Below are positions 8,738 to 17,826 of a stretch of 64,000 bases of DNA, in pieces. The notes beneath the pieces are model-generated. The model was not told where the DNA came from and ran no database searches. It saw only the letters and a program-made list of their open reading frames with translations. The DNA is from Hyphomicrobium_A sp963759735 (GTDB lineage: Bacteria > Pseudomonadota > Alphaproteobacteria > Rhizobiales > Hyphomicrobiaceae). Every line of letters begins with the position of its first letter. The first letter of the stretch is position 1. Both the position numbers and the translations under genes were made by a program. The stretch is taken from NCBI GenBank assembly GCA_963759735.1, contig CAVXAF010000009.1, forward strand, positions 62,001 to 126,000. Reading direction: 5' to 3'.

Positions 8738-10402
8738 TCAATCAATATAGTGGACGCGGCTCCGGTAGGTAAGTCGCCCGCCATGACGCTTGTGCGCGCG
8801 AGGCGCGGCATAGGAGCGCCACATGCCGCGACGCGCCTTATGCGGCCGGGCGGACGCACTGCCGCAGCGGCAGGCGCAACCACGCACCACATAGCCAATT
8901 TGCGCGCGAGTGACACGCTTGCGCGGCGACGCGTAGGCCCAGCGCGGCCGGCGTTGCTTGTAAGCGTGGCGGGTCTTTTGGCGCGGCCCGTGCGCGTACT
9001 TCTTGCCGCCCTTGGAACGGGCGAGCGAGCGCGTGGCCGTTCTCTTCTTGACCGGCGCAGGCGCTGCCTCGGCCACGACCGTTTCCTCGCGCGCCTTGCG
9101 CGATGCGGCGGTCGAGGACGCAGGCGGCGCCGGGCCCTTCTCGTCCGCGGTACCGGCGCGAATTGCGACGTCCGAACTCTCACTGTCGACGGGAGCCGGC
9201 GCAGCTGCGGGCGACGCTGCCGGCGGGGGCGCGGCCGGCGCCTTGGCCAACTGTTCGCGGGCGGCCTGCTCACGTGCGGCCTGCTTTTCACGCGCGGCCT
9301 GCTGCGAGCGCCGCGTTGCCTCGGCTTCGATCTCGGCCTTGCGTTTTGTTTCAGCCTCGGCTTCGGCAACCGCGCGGCGCTCGGCGGCGTCGGCTTCCTC
9401 GGCCTGGCGCTTGGCGTCGGCGTCCGCCTTGCGGCGCTCCGCGGCGGCCGCCTCTATGCGCTTGGCGCGCGCCTCCGCTTCCGCACGGCGCTCAGCTTCC
9501 GCGGCGGCGGCGCGCCGCTCTTGATCGGCACGGCGCTGCGCCAAAGCGGCCTGCTCCTCGGCGCGCCGCTTTGATGCGGCTTCCTCGGCACTCCGCTTGG
9601 CTTCGGCGGCATCCGCTGCCAGCCTGGCCTGTGCCGCCGCCTGCTCATCGGCGCGCCGCTTATCGGCCGCGGCCTTGGCTTCTCGCTTGATCTCTTCGTC
9701 AGCGTCGGCGCCGCCCGCGGGGCCGCCGCCGGCACCGGCAGTCACGGGCGGCGCCGGCTGTGGTGTTGCCGGTGGCACGACGGGCAGCGATGGCGCAGCA
9801 CTCGGGGGTTGCACTGCGATCTCACTTGGCGGTTCGCTGGACGGCACGCCTGCCGGCGGGGCAAGCAGCGGCTTGACGATCTCGTTGCGATAGCTGCGAT
9901 TGGCACGCGCCAGCCACTCGCGCACCCGCTCTACGAGGCCGCTCCATCCCTGCAATTGCGGCGCCGCAGGTTCTGCAGTCGCCGGGGCAGCGGGCCCGCC
10001 CGGAGTGGTTTGGGCTTGTGCGGTCTTGAGGGCGCTCGCTCCGGCAGTCGGAGTTTCGCCGCTGCGCTGCACGACCACGGTCCAACCGTCGGAATTCTTG
10101 AGCTGGGCGATCACGAGATCGTCGTATGCCTGCGATGAACGGGCCAGCCAGTCCCACACGGGCGCGAATGTTCCGCTTGCTTCAACCGCCTGACCCGGCG
10201 CCGCTGGCGGCGCGGCGCTCTGCGCAAGCTGCTGCTCCGCGCGATCGCCAAGCAGGTCACTGAAGCGATCCGAGGCGGCGCGCGCCAGATCCTCGGCACG
10301 CTGGCGCAGTGCAGGACGATCGCTCGGCGCCTCGTTGTCGCCCGCAACGGCGGCCGGAGCGCTGAGCAATGCCAGCACGAAGAGGGAACGCATACCCGTC
10401 AT
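8738..10402 (-). CDS. Exported TolA-like coiled-coil protein with a basic Cys-containing tail
   Basis: I do not recognise a named family. The N-terminus is a signal peptide (MRSLFVLALLSAPAAVAGD). A globular stretch follows with two related WDWLARS and EWLARANR-type motifs. Then comes a ~200-residue Ala/Lys/Glu/Arg helix built from repeats such as KRQAEEADAAERRA, typical of TolA-like periplasmic coiled coils. The end is a Pro/Ala region and a very basic tail of ~90 residues with a Cys cluster (RGCACRCGSA). No transmembrane anchor is seen after the signal. Start at 10402 is tentative, since ATGs 27 bp upstream and 9 bp downstream are in frame. Function unknown; an envelope-spanning or surface role is inference. 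Confidence 0.6.
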   Translation of the reverse strand: MTGMRSLFVLALLSAPAAVAGDNEAPSDRPALRQRAEDLARAASDRFSDLLGDRAEQQLAQSAAPPAAPGQAVEASGTFAPVWDWLARSSQAYDDLVIAQLKNSDGWTVVVQRSGETPTAGASALKTAQAQTTPGGPAAPATAEPAAPQLQGWSGLVERVREWLARANRSYRNEIVKPLLAPPAGVPSSEPPSEIAVQPPSAAPSLPVVPPATPQPAPPVTAGAGGGPAGGADADEEIKREAKAAADKRRADEQAAAQARLAADAAEAKRSAEEAASKRRAEEQAALAQRRADQERRAAAAEAERRAEAEARAKRIEAAAAERRKADADAKRQAEEADAAERRAVAEAEAETKRKAEIEAEATRRSQQAAREKQAAREQAAREQLAKAPAAPPPAASPAAAPAPVDSESSDVAIRAGTADEKGPAPPASSTAASRKAREETVVAEAAPAPVKKRTATRSLARSKGGKKYAHGPRQKTRHAYKQRRPRWAYASPRKRVTRAQIGYVVRGCACRCGSASARPHKARRGMWRSYAAPRAHKRHGGRLTYRSRVHYID

Positions 10403-10661
10403 CGGCGTTTTACGCTCCCCATCATCCACACCGGGTCGATACGGCGGGAATATCCGTTGTTTATGGCGGTTCTCTGAGACTGCCGCCTAGCTAGGACAAA
10501 CCATTAAGCACAAGTCCGGCGGGGCGCCAAACCGACATCAAAAAATCGGATAACGGCGCCAGTCTCGCCGGCTGGTAGACGAGGTCGCTGTCACACACAG
10601 CCGCCGACCCCATATTAGACTTGGCCCTGCGGGGCACTTTGAAGAAGCAGTGGAAAATTGA

Positions 10662-11295
10662 ATGAGCAAGAAACAGTTCAACGGAAAAAAGAAGACCGCA
10701 GATGGCGTGCGCAACGTGTGCGTCTATTGCGGCTCGGGGATGGGCCTCAATCCGGCTTACAAGGAGGCGGCTCAGACCCTCGGCGCGGCACTCGCACGCA
10801 ACGACATCGGGCTCGTCTACGGCGGCGGCAGCCTCGGCCTCATGGGTGAAGTCGCCCGCTCGACGCTGGACCATGGCGGTCGCGTCACCGGCATTATCCC
10901 GGCATTCCTCGTCGAGAAGGAAGCCATGTTGCGCGACGTCAACGAGGTCATCGTCACCGACGACATGCACCAGCGCAAGCAGCTGATGTTCGACCGCTCG
11001 GATGCCTTCGTGGCACTACCTGGCGGTGTCGGCACGCTGGAGGAGCTGGTGGAACAGCTGACCTGGGTACAGCTCGGCCGCCATACCAAGCCAGTCGTCG
11101 TCGCCAACATCGACGGCTTCTGGACCCCGTTCCTCAGCCTGTTGACCCATATGAAGGCGGACACCTTCATCCGTCCCGGGCTGGACGTGCGCTTCACCGT
11201 GGTCGATGCGGCCGCCAAGATCGTGCCGGCGATCATCGGCGCCTGGACGCCCCACGATGCGCCATCCGACGAGTTCGGTGCTGGCCAAGTTCTGA
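10662..11295 (+). CDS. LOG family (TIGR00730) nucleotide phosphoribohydrolase-like protein (frameshifted near the end)
   Basis: A Rossmann-fold protein of the LOG family, known for hydrolysing nucleoside monophosphates such as cytokinin ribotides or AMP at the N-glycosidic bond. The motifs are CVYCGSG near the start, GGGSLGLMG, the catalytic region HQRKQLMFDRSDAF and the family hallmark PGGVGTLEE. As sequenced the frame runs on through the convergent dsbB gene. Deleting the extra C at 11276 gives the natural ending DELVLAKF and a stop at 11293, a length of about 210 residues that fits the family. I therefore end the gene there and treat the long extension as artefact. Confidence 0.82.
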
Positions 11296-11324
11296 CGCGG
11301 CCAGCTTTTCGGCAGAGCTTCGGC

Positions 11325-11867
11325 TCAGTTGAGAAGCTCGTAGCGGACCGGGCTCGATGGACAGCTGGAAAATCCGCACTCCACAAGGACGCTTCCCGCG
11401 TTGAGTACGGTGAGTGTAAGGATCAGCCATACGGCTGCACGCTCGAACGGTCCGGCAGGAGGAGGCGCCGCGGACGGAGCGAACTGCTTGCCGAAGGTCA
11501 GCATCACACCGGCGGCGAGGATGGCGGCGGCAAAGCCGAGGAACGCCCATGTGTAGAAATGGTACCCGAGCAGCGGCGAGCCGAAGCCGGGATCGCCCGG
11601 CATGATATGCAGGAGCATCTGCCGGGCCGAGATCGCGGCCCCGAGCAGGGCTCCGATGACGACCAGGCCGTAATGCTGAGGCTTGGGACCGTGGCGGATG
11701 GTGAGGATCGGCCCGACGGCCAAGGCCGCAAAGGCGACGCGCTGCAGCAGGCACAGCGGGCACGGCAGCTCGTCGTAGGCCAGCTGCCAGTAAAAGGCGA
11801 CCAGCAGGACGCCCGAGATGGCGTACAGTCCCAGCGCGTTCAGGCGGACGGCTACGGCGGGGCTCAT
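11325..11867 (-). CDS. dsbB: DsbB-family disulfide bond formation protein
   Basis: A 180-residue inner-membrane quinone-linked oxidase that re-oxidises a DsbA-type thiol oxidase. Four hydrophobic helices are visible, and the first periplasmic loop carries Cys36-Pro-Leu-Cys39 followed by LLQRVAF, a core DsbB signature. The second cysteine pair is not in the usual second loop: the only later cysteines are in the C-terminal tail (ECGFSSCPSS), which may serve instead. The start at 11867 removes ~50 low-complexity residues of the longer frame. It lies directly downstream of a 52-aa DUF5993-type partner. Confidence 0.85.
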   Translation of the reverse strand: MSPAVAVRLNALGLYAISGVLLVAFYWQLAYDELPCPLCLLQRVAFAALAVGPILTIRHGPKPQHYGLVVIGALLGAAISARQMLLHIMPGDPGFGSPLLGYHFYTWAFLGFAAAILAAGVMLTFGKQFAPSAAPPPAGPFERAAVWLILTLTVLNAGSVLVECGFSSCPSSPVRYELLN

Positions 11868-11886
11868 ATCCACGGCTATCGCCTCG

Positions 11887-12045
11887 CTAGAAGGACAGAG
11901 GCAGGGCGGTGTTCGCGTGGCGCAGATAGATTGCGGCCGCAAACACCAACCCGGCGAAAAACACGTAGACGGCCGACGGCGCCTCGTGGCGCCAAGCGAG
12001 CCACATGGCGAGGGCAAAATTGCTGAAGGCTATGAAGAATTCCAT
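11887..12045 (-). CDS. DUF5993-type small membrane protein paired with DsbB
   Basis: A 52-residue two-helix membrane protein, from the ATG at 12045 to the TAG at 11887. It starts MEFFIAFSNFALAMW and ends LRHANTALPLSF. The size, the two hydrophobic segments and the terminal L-x-LSF resemble DUF5993 proteins, which I know as common neighbours of dsbB. It is 19 bp upstream of dsbB on the same strand, so co-expression is likely. No strong ribosome-binding site is visible. A function as a DsbB subunit or assembly partner is inference. Confidence 0.6.
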   Translation of the reverse strand: MEFFIAFSNFALAMWLAWRHEAPSAVYVFFAGLVFAAAIYLRHANTALPLSF

Positions 12046-12070
12046 GCAACGGCTCGCGGGTTAGGCTCTG

Positions 12071-13063
12071 ATGTCGAGCATGGCCATAGAGGCAGAGCGT
12101 AACCCGAGTCGGCTGTTTGAGCGTACAGCCGCAGTCTCCAACTATGCACAGGCCGCCCTGCTGCTCGGCGGCTTCGGCGCGCTGCTGACGGCAGCGCTAT
12201 GGCCCGATTTCGGGCGCGGAGCCGTCATCGCCGCCTTGCTGGCCGCCACGGCCATCGTCATACTGGCGACGCGCCTTTCCCCGGGCACGGTGGTGCAACT
12301 CTATGGCGCGCGCCCTTACCAGGCCGGCGATCTGGCGCAGTTCGACCGCATCACGACCGAACTCGCCCGGCGGGCAGGATTGCCGCACGCCCCGCACCTC
12401 TACGTCGTACCGAGTATGCTGCTCAGCAGTTTCTCGGTCGGCACCTCGCGGCGCTTTGCTACGGCGCTTACCGAAGGTCTGCTACGGCGACTGACCATGC
12501 GCGAGGTGGCAGCGATACTTGCACGCGAGGTCGCGCACGCGCAACGCGGCGACCTGCTGGTGTTCGGCATCGCCGATGTCATCACGCGCTGCGCGCAGGC
12601 CCTCTACTACATCGGACTGACATTAGCCGCGCTCAACATTCTGCGCAGCATCGGTGGCGGTGAGCCGACATCGTGGCTGAGTGTGGTGCTGCTGGTCCTC
12701 GCGCCCGTTCTCATGACGCTGTTGCAGCTGGCCTTGTCGCACGGCCGGGAGATCGAGGTCGACCGCGCGGCCGCCCTGCTTACCGGGGATCCGCTCGGCG
12801 TCGCATCCGCCATCTCGCGCCTCGATGCCTCGCCCGGCTTGCTATCCGACGAACTGCTGCCGCCCGTTCCGGCACGCAAGGTGCCATTACCCTCGATGAT
12901 GCGCCTGATGCCAACCTCCGAGCAACGCATCGCCCGGCTCAACGCGTTTCAGGCGCCGCCCATGCCGCCGCTCGATACCGCCGAAGGCCCGCGCATCTCG
13001 CTCATCGGAGTTGGGCCCATCGAGATGCGTCCGCGCTATCGGCGCCCCGGCGTCTGGTTCTAG
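12071..13063 (+). CDS. M48/HtpX-like membrane protein with an altered zinc motif
   Basis: A 330-residue protein with the HtpX/M48 layout: two N-terminal transmembrane helices (about residues 28-68), the protease-like core, and a further helical pair near 165-225. The zinc motif HExxH reads Arg152-Glu-Val-Ala-His156 (AAILAREVAHAQRGD), so the first metal ligand is Arg, one base change from His (CGC for CAC). The downstream REIEVDRAAALLTG segment, which holds the third ligand in HtpX, is present. It is therefore probably an inactive protease homologue or has changed metal use. Divergent from the DUF5993-dsbB pair. Confidence 0.75.
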   Translation: MSSMAIEAERNPSRLFERTAAVSNYAQAALLLGGFGALLTAALWPDFGRGAVIAALLAATAIVILATRLSPGTVVQLYGARPYQAGDLAQFDRITTELARRAGLPHAPHLYVVPSMLLSSFSVGTSRRFATALTEGLLRRLTMREVAAILAREVAHAQRGDLLVFGIADVITRCAQALYYIGLTLAALNILRSIGGGEPTSWLSVVLLVLAPVLMTLLQLALSHGREIEVDRAAALLTGDPLGVASAISRLDASPGLLSDELLPPVPARKVPLPSMMRLMPTSEQRIARLNAFQAPPMPPLDTAEGPRISLIGVGPIEMRPRYRRPGVWF

Positions 13064-13144
13064 CGTGGCCATACATGCAGTTCCGGGGGACGAGGCGCTA
13101 GGCCGCGCTTGCATCGTCCCGGCGTTTGCGCGTATCAGCCGATA

Positions 13145-14119
13145 ATGGCTGAGACGACGACGCCGAGCGCCCGGGAGCGCATCGAGACCGATGGCGAGGC
13201 TACCGCCCTCGTGCAGCGGATGCGCGCCGGCGAGCGGCGAGCGACGGCGACTTGCATCACCGAGCTGGAACGGCTGTCCGCCGCAGCGCCCATCCTGCTG
13301 CGCGCCATGCAACCGCATCTCGGCCACGCGCTGGTCGTAGGCTTCACAGGGCCGCCGGGGGCTGGCAAATCCACGCTCGTCAACGCCGTCATTGCCCAAC
13401 TTCGCAGCGCCGGCAAAACAGTCGGCGTCATCGCCGTCGATCCCTCAAGCCCAGTTTCCGGCGGTGCCATCCTTGGCGATCGCATCCGCATGACGGCGGC
13501 ACTGGACGATGACGGGGTGTTCGTCCGCTCGATGGCCAGCCGCGGCTACCTGGGCGGACTGTCGCCTGCCGCCGTACGCATCATCGATGCCCTCGATGCA
13601 GCCGGGCGCGACATCATTCTGCTGGAGACCGTCGGTACCGGCCAGAGCGAGATCGACGTCGCCGAAGTTGCCGATATCCGCGTCGTCATATCGGCGCCGG
13701 GGCTTGGCGATGACATCCAGGCGATGAAATCGGGCCTGCTCGAGATCGCCGATATCATGGTCGTCAACAAGGGCGACCGGCCGGGCGCGGATCAGACCAT
13801 GCATCAGCTCATGGGCGCGCTGTCGCTGCGCGCCATGCGGCGCACGGGGCTCCCCGTCCTCAAGACGACGGCGACCACCGGCGAGGGCGTTCCGGAGCTG
13901 GTTGCGGCTGTCGCCGAGATGGGCCGCGAGCTTGATGCTGCCGGCCCGCTGGCACGCCGTCGGCGGCGGGCGCGCTACCTTATCGCGCGCGCGGCGTCCG
14001 ATCTCGTCGCTGAGCGCGTGCGCGCTGGCGGCCAAGCAGCACTCGATACCCTCGCCGATCAGGTGCTCGCCGGTGCCATCGGCCCCGACGAAGCGGCGCG
14101 CCGCCTTCTTGGCAGCTAG
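13145..14119 (+). CDS. meaB: Methylmalonyl-CoA mutase-associated GTPase MeaB
   Basis: A G3E-family P-loop GTPase (324 aa) that guards loading and reactivation of adenosylcobalamin in methylmalonyl-CoA mutase, a step in propionyl-CoA or ethylmalonyl-CoA metabolism. Walker A GPPGAGKST spans residues 69-77. The VDPSSP and SRGYLGGLS segments, the ETVGTGQSE switch region and the base-recognition motif NKGD are all intact. The ATG at 13145 is weakly supported by upstream sequence but matches the family N-terminus. No mutase gene is adjacent in this window. A weak hairpin follows. Confidence 0.92.
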   Translation: MAETTTPSARERIETDGEATALVQRMRAGERRATATCITELERLSAAAPILLRAMQPHLGHALVVGFTGPPGAGKSTLVNAVIAQLRSAGKTVGVIAVDPSSPVSGGAILGDRIRMTAALDDDGVFVRSMASRGYLGGLSPAAVRIIDALDAAGRDIILLETVGTGQSEIDVAEVADIRVVISAPGLGDDIQAMKSGLLEIADIMVVNKGDRPGADQTMHQLMGALSLRAMRRTGLPVLKTTATTGEGVPELVAAVAEMGRELDAAGPLARRRRRARYLIARAASDLVAERVRAGGQAALDTLADQVLAGAIGPDEAARRLLGS

Positions 14120-14131
14120 CCCGTAAATGGA

Positions 14132-14154
14132 AAGGGCGTCGCTAGGACGCCCTT
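14132..14154 (+). terminator. Possible terminator hairpin after meaB
   Basis: AAGGGCGTC pairs with GACGCCCTT around a 5-nt loop. The following bases (CCTGTTCC) form only a weak T-rich tail. Confidence 0.4.
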
Positions 14155-14181
14155 CCTGTTCCTTACATCGCGGCAGCGCCG

Positions 14182-14457
14182 TCAGTTGTCATCCTGGTCA
14201 CGCTCCATCCCCTCGCCCGACGTGCCGCGCCCAGAACCCTCACGGCGTACACGGTAGCCCTCGTCCTCGTCGGTGGGAACACGCGCGGCGGGGTTGTCGT
14301 TGGCGGCCGGATCGGATGGCGTCGTCGCGTCCGGTCCAGGAATGGTCGTCGCGTTGGAGTTCGGATCGTCCGGGAGGCCGTCGGCGGCGAGCGCAGCCGT
14401 CCCAATGCAGCCGAGCGCGAGCACGGCGGCTACCGCAGAAATGGATTTGGTCCTCAT
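14182..14457 (-). CDS. Small exported acidic, disordered protein
   Basis: A 91-residue protein with a clean signal peptide (MRTKSISAVAAVLALG ... AALAAD). A low-complexity mature part follows, rich in Asp, Asn, Pro and Thr and ending with charged residues (MERDQDDN). GGAAGG lies 8-12 nt before the ATG. I recognise no family. Similar short exported, intrinsically disordered proteins are common in this group. Divergent from the POT transporter and convergent with meaB. Confidence 0.5.
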   Translation of the reverse strand: MRTKSISAVAAVLALGCIGTAALAADGLPDDPNSNATTIPGPDATTPSDPAANDNPAARVPTDEDEGYRVRREGSGRGTSGEGMERDQDDN

Positions 14458-14682
14458 AGTGAGACTTCCTTCCTAGAGTTTTTGCCGCGGTCGTGCGCGG
14501 CTTGTTTGCTGTAATCACCCAAGTCCCCGGCGACCGTTAGGGCACGATCGGGGTGGCATGGCTTGCAACGCCAACGACACTCCGCCCGGGATAGTTGGCG
14601 ACCCGTAAAATTGCTTGGCGCTATTGTCCGCTTTGCGGGACTATCGCCCGACCGGCAATTGCAGGTGGGGCAGACAGTAGGC

Positions 14683-16176
14683 ATGGCAGATAGGGGCGCC
14701 GGCGCCGGTAAAACGGGGGCGATGGTCTTTGCGGGGCAGCCGCGCGGCCTCTCGACGCTGTTCTTCACGGAGCTGTGGGAGCGATTTTCCTACTACGGCA
14801 TGCGTGCCCTTCTGACCCTGTTCATCGTCGCGCCGCTGCCGACGGGCGGGCTCGGGCTAACGACCGTCGAGGCCGCCCGCATCTACGGCAACTACACGAT
14901 GGCGGTATACCTGCTGTCGATTCCGGGTGGCTTTATCGCCGACCGATATCTCGGTGCGCATCGCGCCGTGCTCGTCGGCGGCACCACGATTGCGCTTGGA
15001 CATTTCACACTCGCAGTACCGGCGGAGGCAACGTTCTACATCGGGCTCGCGCTCGTGGCGCTCGGCACCGGTCTCTTCAAGCCCAACATCAGCGCCATGG
15101 TCGGCAGCCTCTACGCGCCGGGCGATGAGCGGCGCGACGCCGGCTTCTCGATCTTCTACATGGGCATCAACATCGGCGGCCTGCTGGCACCGATCATCAC
15201 CGGCTTCCTGGCACAGAGCGACATTTTCAAGAGCTGGCTGGCGTCCAACGGCTTCGATCCCTCCGGCAGCTGGCACTGGGGATTTGCCGCCGCCGGCATC
15301 GGCATGACGTTCGGCCTCCTCTCCTACGCGCGGCAGGCCAAGCGACTCGAGCACGTTGGGAAAGCTCCGGTCGAGGCCGGAGGCTCGTGGAGCACCAGCC
15401 TGCTGGTCATCGCCGGTACTATAGCGGTACTCGGCCTGACCATCCTCTCCGACGATCCGCGCTTTCAATGGCTGCGGGCAGCGTTCCTGCTGCTACCGAT
15501 CGCGGCCATCGTCTGGTTCGCCATGCGCGGCGACATCGACGGCCAACGCCTGGCGGCGATCTTCGTGTTCTTCATCGCGGCGATGGTCTTCTGGGCCATC
15601 TTCGAGCAGAGCGGCCTTACCATCGTCCTGTTCTGTCAGGACCTGACGCGCAACGAGCTGTTCGGCTGGTCGTTCCCCACGGCCTGGTACCAATCGCTCA
15701 ACCCGCTGTTCGTCATCCTGCTGGCGCCGCTGTTCGCCGTACTATGGCTGCGTCTTGGTCCGCACCAGCCATCGAGCCCGGCCAAGTTCGCGCTTGGGCT
15801 CTTCTTCCTGGGGCTGTCGTTCCTGCTGATGGTGCCGGCGGCGGTACTCACCGCCGAGGGACGCGTCAGCCCGCTGTGGCTGGTCGGGCTTTTCTTCCTG
15901 CAGACGGTCGGTGAGTTGTTGCTCAGCCCCGTCGGTCTCAGCACCATGACCAAGCTGGCCCCGGCGCGCATGGTCGGCCTGATCCTCGGCGTCTGGTTCC
16001 TCGCCGCCGCCTGGGGCAACAAGCTGGCCGGCATCCTCGGCGGCGGCTACTCGGCGTCCGACGCGGCGGGGCTGTCCACCTTCTTCCTGCAACAGGCCGC
16101 GATGGTCGGCGTCGCGACCCTAGCGCTCGTCGTGCTCATCCCCTGGCTCAAGACGCTGATGGGCGGCGTGCGGTGA
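14683..16176 (+). CDS. POT/PTR2 family proton-coupled peptide transporter
   Basis: A 497-residue major-facilitator transporter that imports di- and tripeptides with protons. The family signature FFTELWERFSYYG (ExxERFxYY) occurs in helix 1, and the second PTR motif FSIFYMGINIGGLLAP in helix 5. About 13-14 hydrophobic segments are visible, as is usual for bacterial members. I chose ATG 14683 (MADRGAG); the frame is open further upstream but the codons there do not look coding. It ends 31 bp before the convergent cimA. Confidence 0.88.
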   Translation: MADRGAGAGKTGAMVFAGQPRGLSTLFFTELWERFSYYGMRALLTLFIVAPLPTGGLGLTTVEAARIYGNYTMAVYLLSIPGGFIADRYLGAHRAVLVGGTTIALGHFTLAVPAEATFYIGLALVALGTGLFKPNISAMVGSLYAPGDERRDAGFSIFYMGINIGGLLAPIITGFLAQSDIFKSWLASNGFDPSGSWHWGFAAAGIGMTFGLLSYARQAKRLEHVGKAPVEAGGSWSTSLLVIAGTIAVLGLTILSDDPRFQWLRAAFLLLPIAAIVWFAMRGDIDGQRLAAIFVFFIAAMVFWAIFEQSGLTIVLFCQDLTRNELFGWSFPTAWYQSLNPLFVILLAPLFAVLWLRLGPHQPSSPAKFALGLFFLGLSFLLMVPAAVLTAEGRVSPLWLVGLFFLQTVGELLLSPVGLSTMTKLAPARMVGLILGVWFLAAAWGNKLAGILGGGYSASDAAGLSTFFLQQAAMVGVATLALVVLIPWLKTLMGGVR

Positions 16177-16207
16177 CGCGCAAGGCCGCCGGCCCGTAAG
16201 CTGCGGC

Positions 16208-17818
16208 CTACGCCGCCTGGGCGTTGTCTTTCATGAGCTTGTAGTTGATCGAGTCGAGCAGCGCCTCGAAGCTCGCGTCGATGATGTTGGGCGACACGCC
16301 GACGGTGAACCAGCGGTTGCCGCTGATGGTGTCGTGGCTTTCGACCAGCACGCGCGTCACGGCCTCGGTGCCGCCCGTGAGGATACGCACCTTGTAGTCG
16401 ACCAGTTCGACGCCCTCGATGTGTTTCTGGTAGCGGCCGAGGTCCTTGCGCAGCGCCCGGTCGAGCGCGTTGACGGGACCATTGCCCTCTCCCACCGACC
16501 ACAGCGGCTCGTTGTCGCCACTGACGAAGACCTTGACGATGGCCTCCGAAACCGTGACGAGCTTGCCGCGCGCATTGTGACGCTTCTCGACCATGACGCG
16601 GAAGCTGTCGACCGAGAAGTAGCGCGGCACGCTATCCAGCGTGCGCCGCGCCAGCAGCTCGAAGGAGGCTTCCGCCGCCTCGTAGGAGTAGCCGGCGGAT
16701 TCGCGGTTCTTCACCTCATCGAGCAGCTTGCTGACCCGGCTATCGTCCAAGCCGACGTCGATGCCGAGGCGCTCGATGGTGGCGAGGATGCTCGATTTGC
16801 CGCCCTGCTTGGAGACGAGCAGACGGCGCTCGTTGCCTACCGCCTCGGGCATGACGTGCTCGTAGGTTTGCGGCTCCTTCAGGATGGCCGAGGCATGGAT
16901 GCCGGCCTTGGTGGCAAAGGCGCTCTCGCCGACGTAAGGCGCATGCCGATCGGGGTTGCGGTTCAAGACCTCATCGAGGATGCGGCTGGCATGGGTGAGC
17001 GAGCGCAGGCGCTCGGGCGTCACGCCGGTCTCGAAGCGATCGGCGAACTCGCTCTTCAGCAGCAGCGTCGGGATGATCGACGTCAGGTTGGCGTTACCAC
17101 AACGCTCACCGATGCCGTTCAGCGTGCCCTGGATGTGCCGTACGCCGCCGCGCACCGCCATCAGCGTATTGGCGACGGCGTTCTCGGTGTCGTTGTGCGT
17201 GTGGATCCCGAGGTGCGTGCCGGGCACGACCTTCGTCACTTCGCCGACGATGCGCTCCACTTCGTGCGGCAGGCTGCCGCCGTTGGTGTCGCACAGTACG
17301 ATCCAGCGCGCACCGGCCTCGTAGGCGGTGCGTGCGACGGCGAGCGAATAGTCACGGTTGGCCTTGTAGCCGTCGAAAAAGTGCTCGCAGTCGATCGCGC
17401 ACTCACGGCCCGAATCGACCACCGCCTTCACCGACTGGGCGAGCCCTTCAAGGTTCTCTTCGTTGGTGATGCCCAGCGCCACGCGCACGTGATAGTCCGA
17501 CGACTTGGTGACGAGGCAGATGGCGTCGGCGCGCGAGGCGAGCACCGCCTGCAGGCCGGGATCGTTCGACACCGAGCGCCCGGCGCGCTTGGTCATGCCG
17601 AACGCGGTCATCTTTGCCGTCTTGAGTGTGGACGGCTCGTCGAGAAACTGCGTGTCGGTCGCGTTGGCGCCAGGGAAACCGCCCTCGACGTAGTCGACGC
17701 CGAGTTCATCGAGCACGGTGGCGATGCGGCGCTTGTCCTCAACCGAGAAGTCGACGCCGGTCGTCTGCGCGCCGTCGCGCAGAGTGGTATCGAAGAGATA
17801 CAGCCGTTCCTTGCTCAT
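16208..17818 (-). CDS. cimA: Citramalate synthase CimA
   Basis: A 536-residue enzyme of the LeuA/HCS family that condenses pyruvate and acetyl-CoA to (R)-citramalate, the first step of threonine-independent isoleucine synthesis. The DTTLRDGAQ active-site motif is at residues 10-18. HTHNDTENAVANTL and GTLNGIGERCGNANL complete the TIM-barrel metal and substrate sites, and the C-terminal LeuA dimer/regulatory domain is present, so feedback control by isoleucine is likely. The start at 17818 matches the family N-terminus. It is the last gene of the cysS, GFA, small-protein, cimA operon. Confidence 0.9.
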   Translation of the reverse strand: MSKERLYLFDTTLRDGAQTTGVDFSVEDKRRIATVLDELGVDYVEGGFPGANATDTQFLDEPSTLKTAKMTAFGMTKRAGRSVSNDPGLQAVLASRADAICLVTKSSDYHVRVALGITNEENLEGLAQSVKAVVDSGRECAIDCEHFFDGYKANRDYSLAVARTAYEAGARWIVLCDTNGGSLPHEVERIVGEVTKVVPGTHLGIHTHNDTENAVANTLMAVRGGVRHIQGTLNGIGERCGNANLTSIIPTLLLKSEFADRFETGVTPERLRSLTHASRILDEVLNRNPDRHAPYVGESAFATKAGIHASAILKEPQTYEHVMPEAVGNERRLLVSKQGGKSSILATIERLGIDVGLDDSRVSKLLDEVKNRESAGYSYEAAEASFELLARRTLDSVPRYFSVDSFRVMVEKRHNARGKLVTVSEAIVKVFVSGDNEPLWSVGEGNGPVNALDRALRKDLGRYQKHIEGVELVDYKVRILTGGTEAVTRVLVESHDTISGNRWFTVGVSPNIIDASFEALLDSINYKLMKDNAQAA

Positions 17819-17826
17819 CTTTACTC

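Noticed and set aside
10662..12026. A 454-codon frame extending the LOG protein
   Set aside because: The second half is antisense to dsbB and unlike any protein. One extra base at 11276 hides the natural stop.
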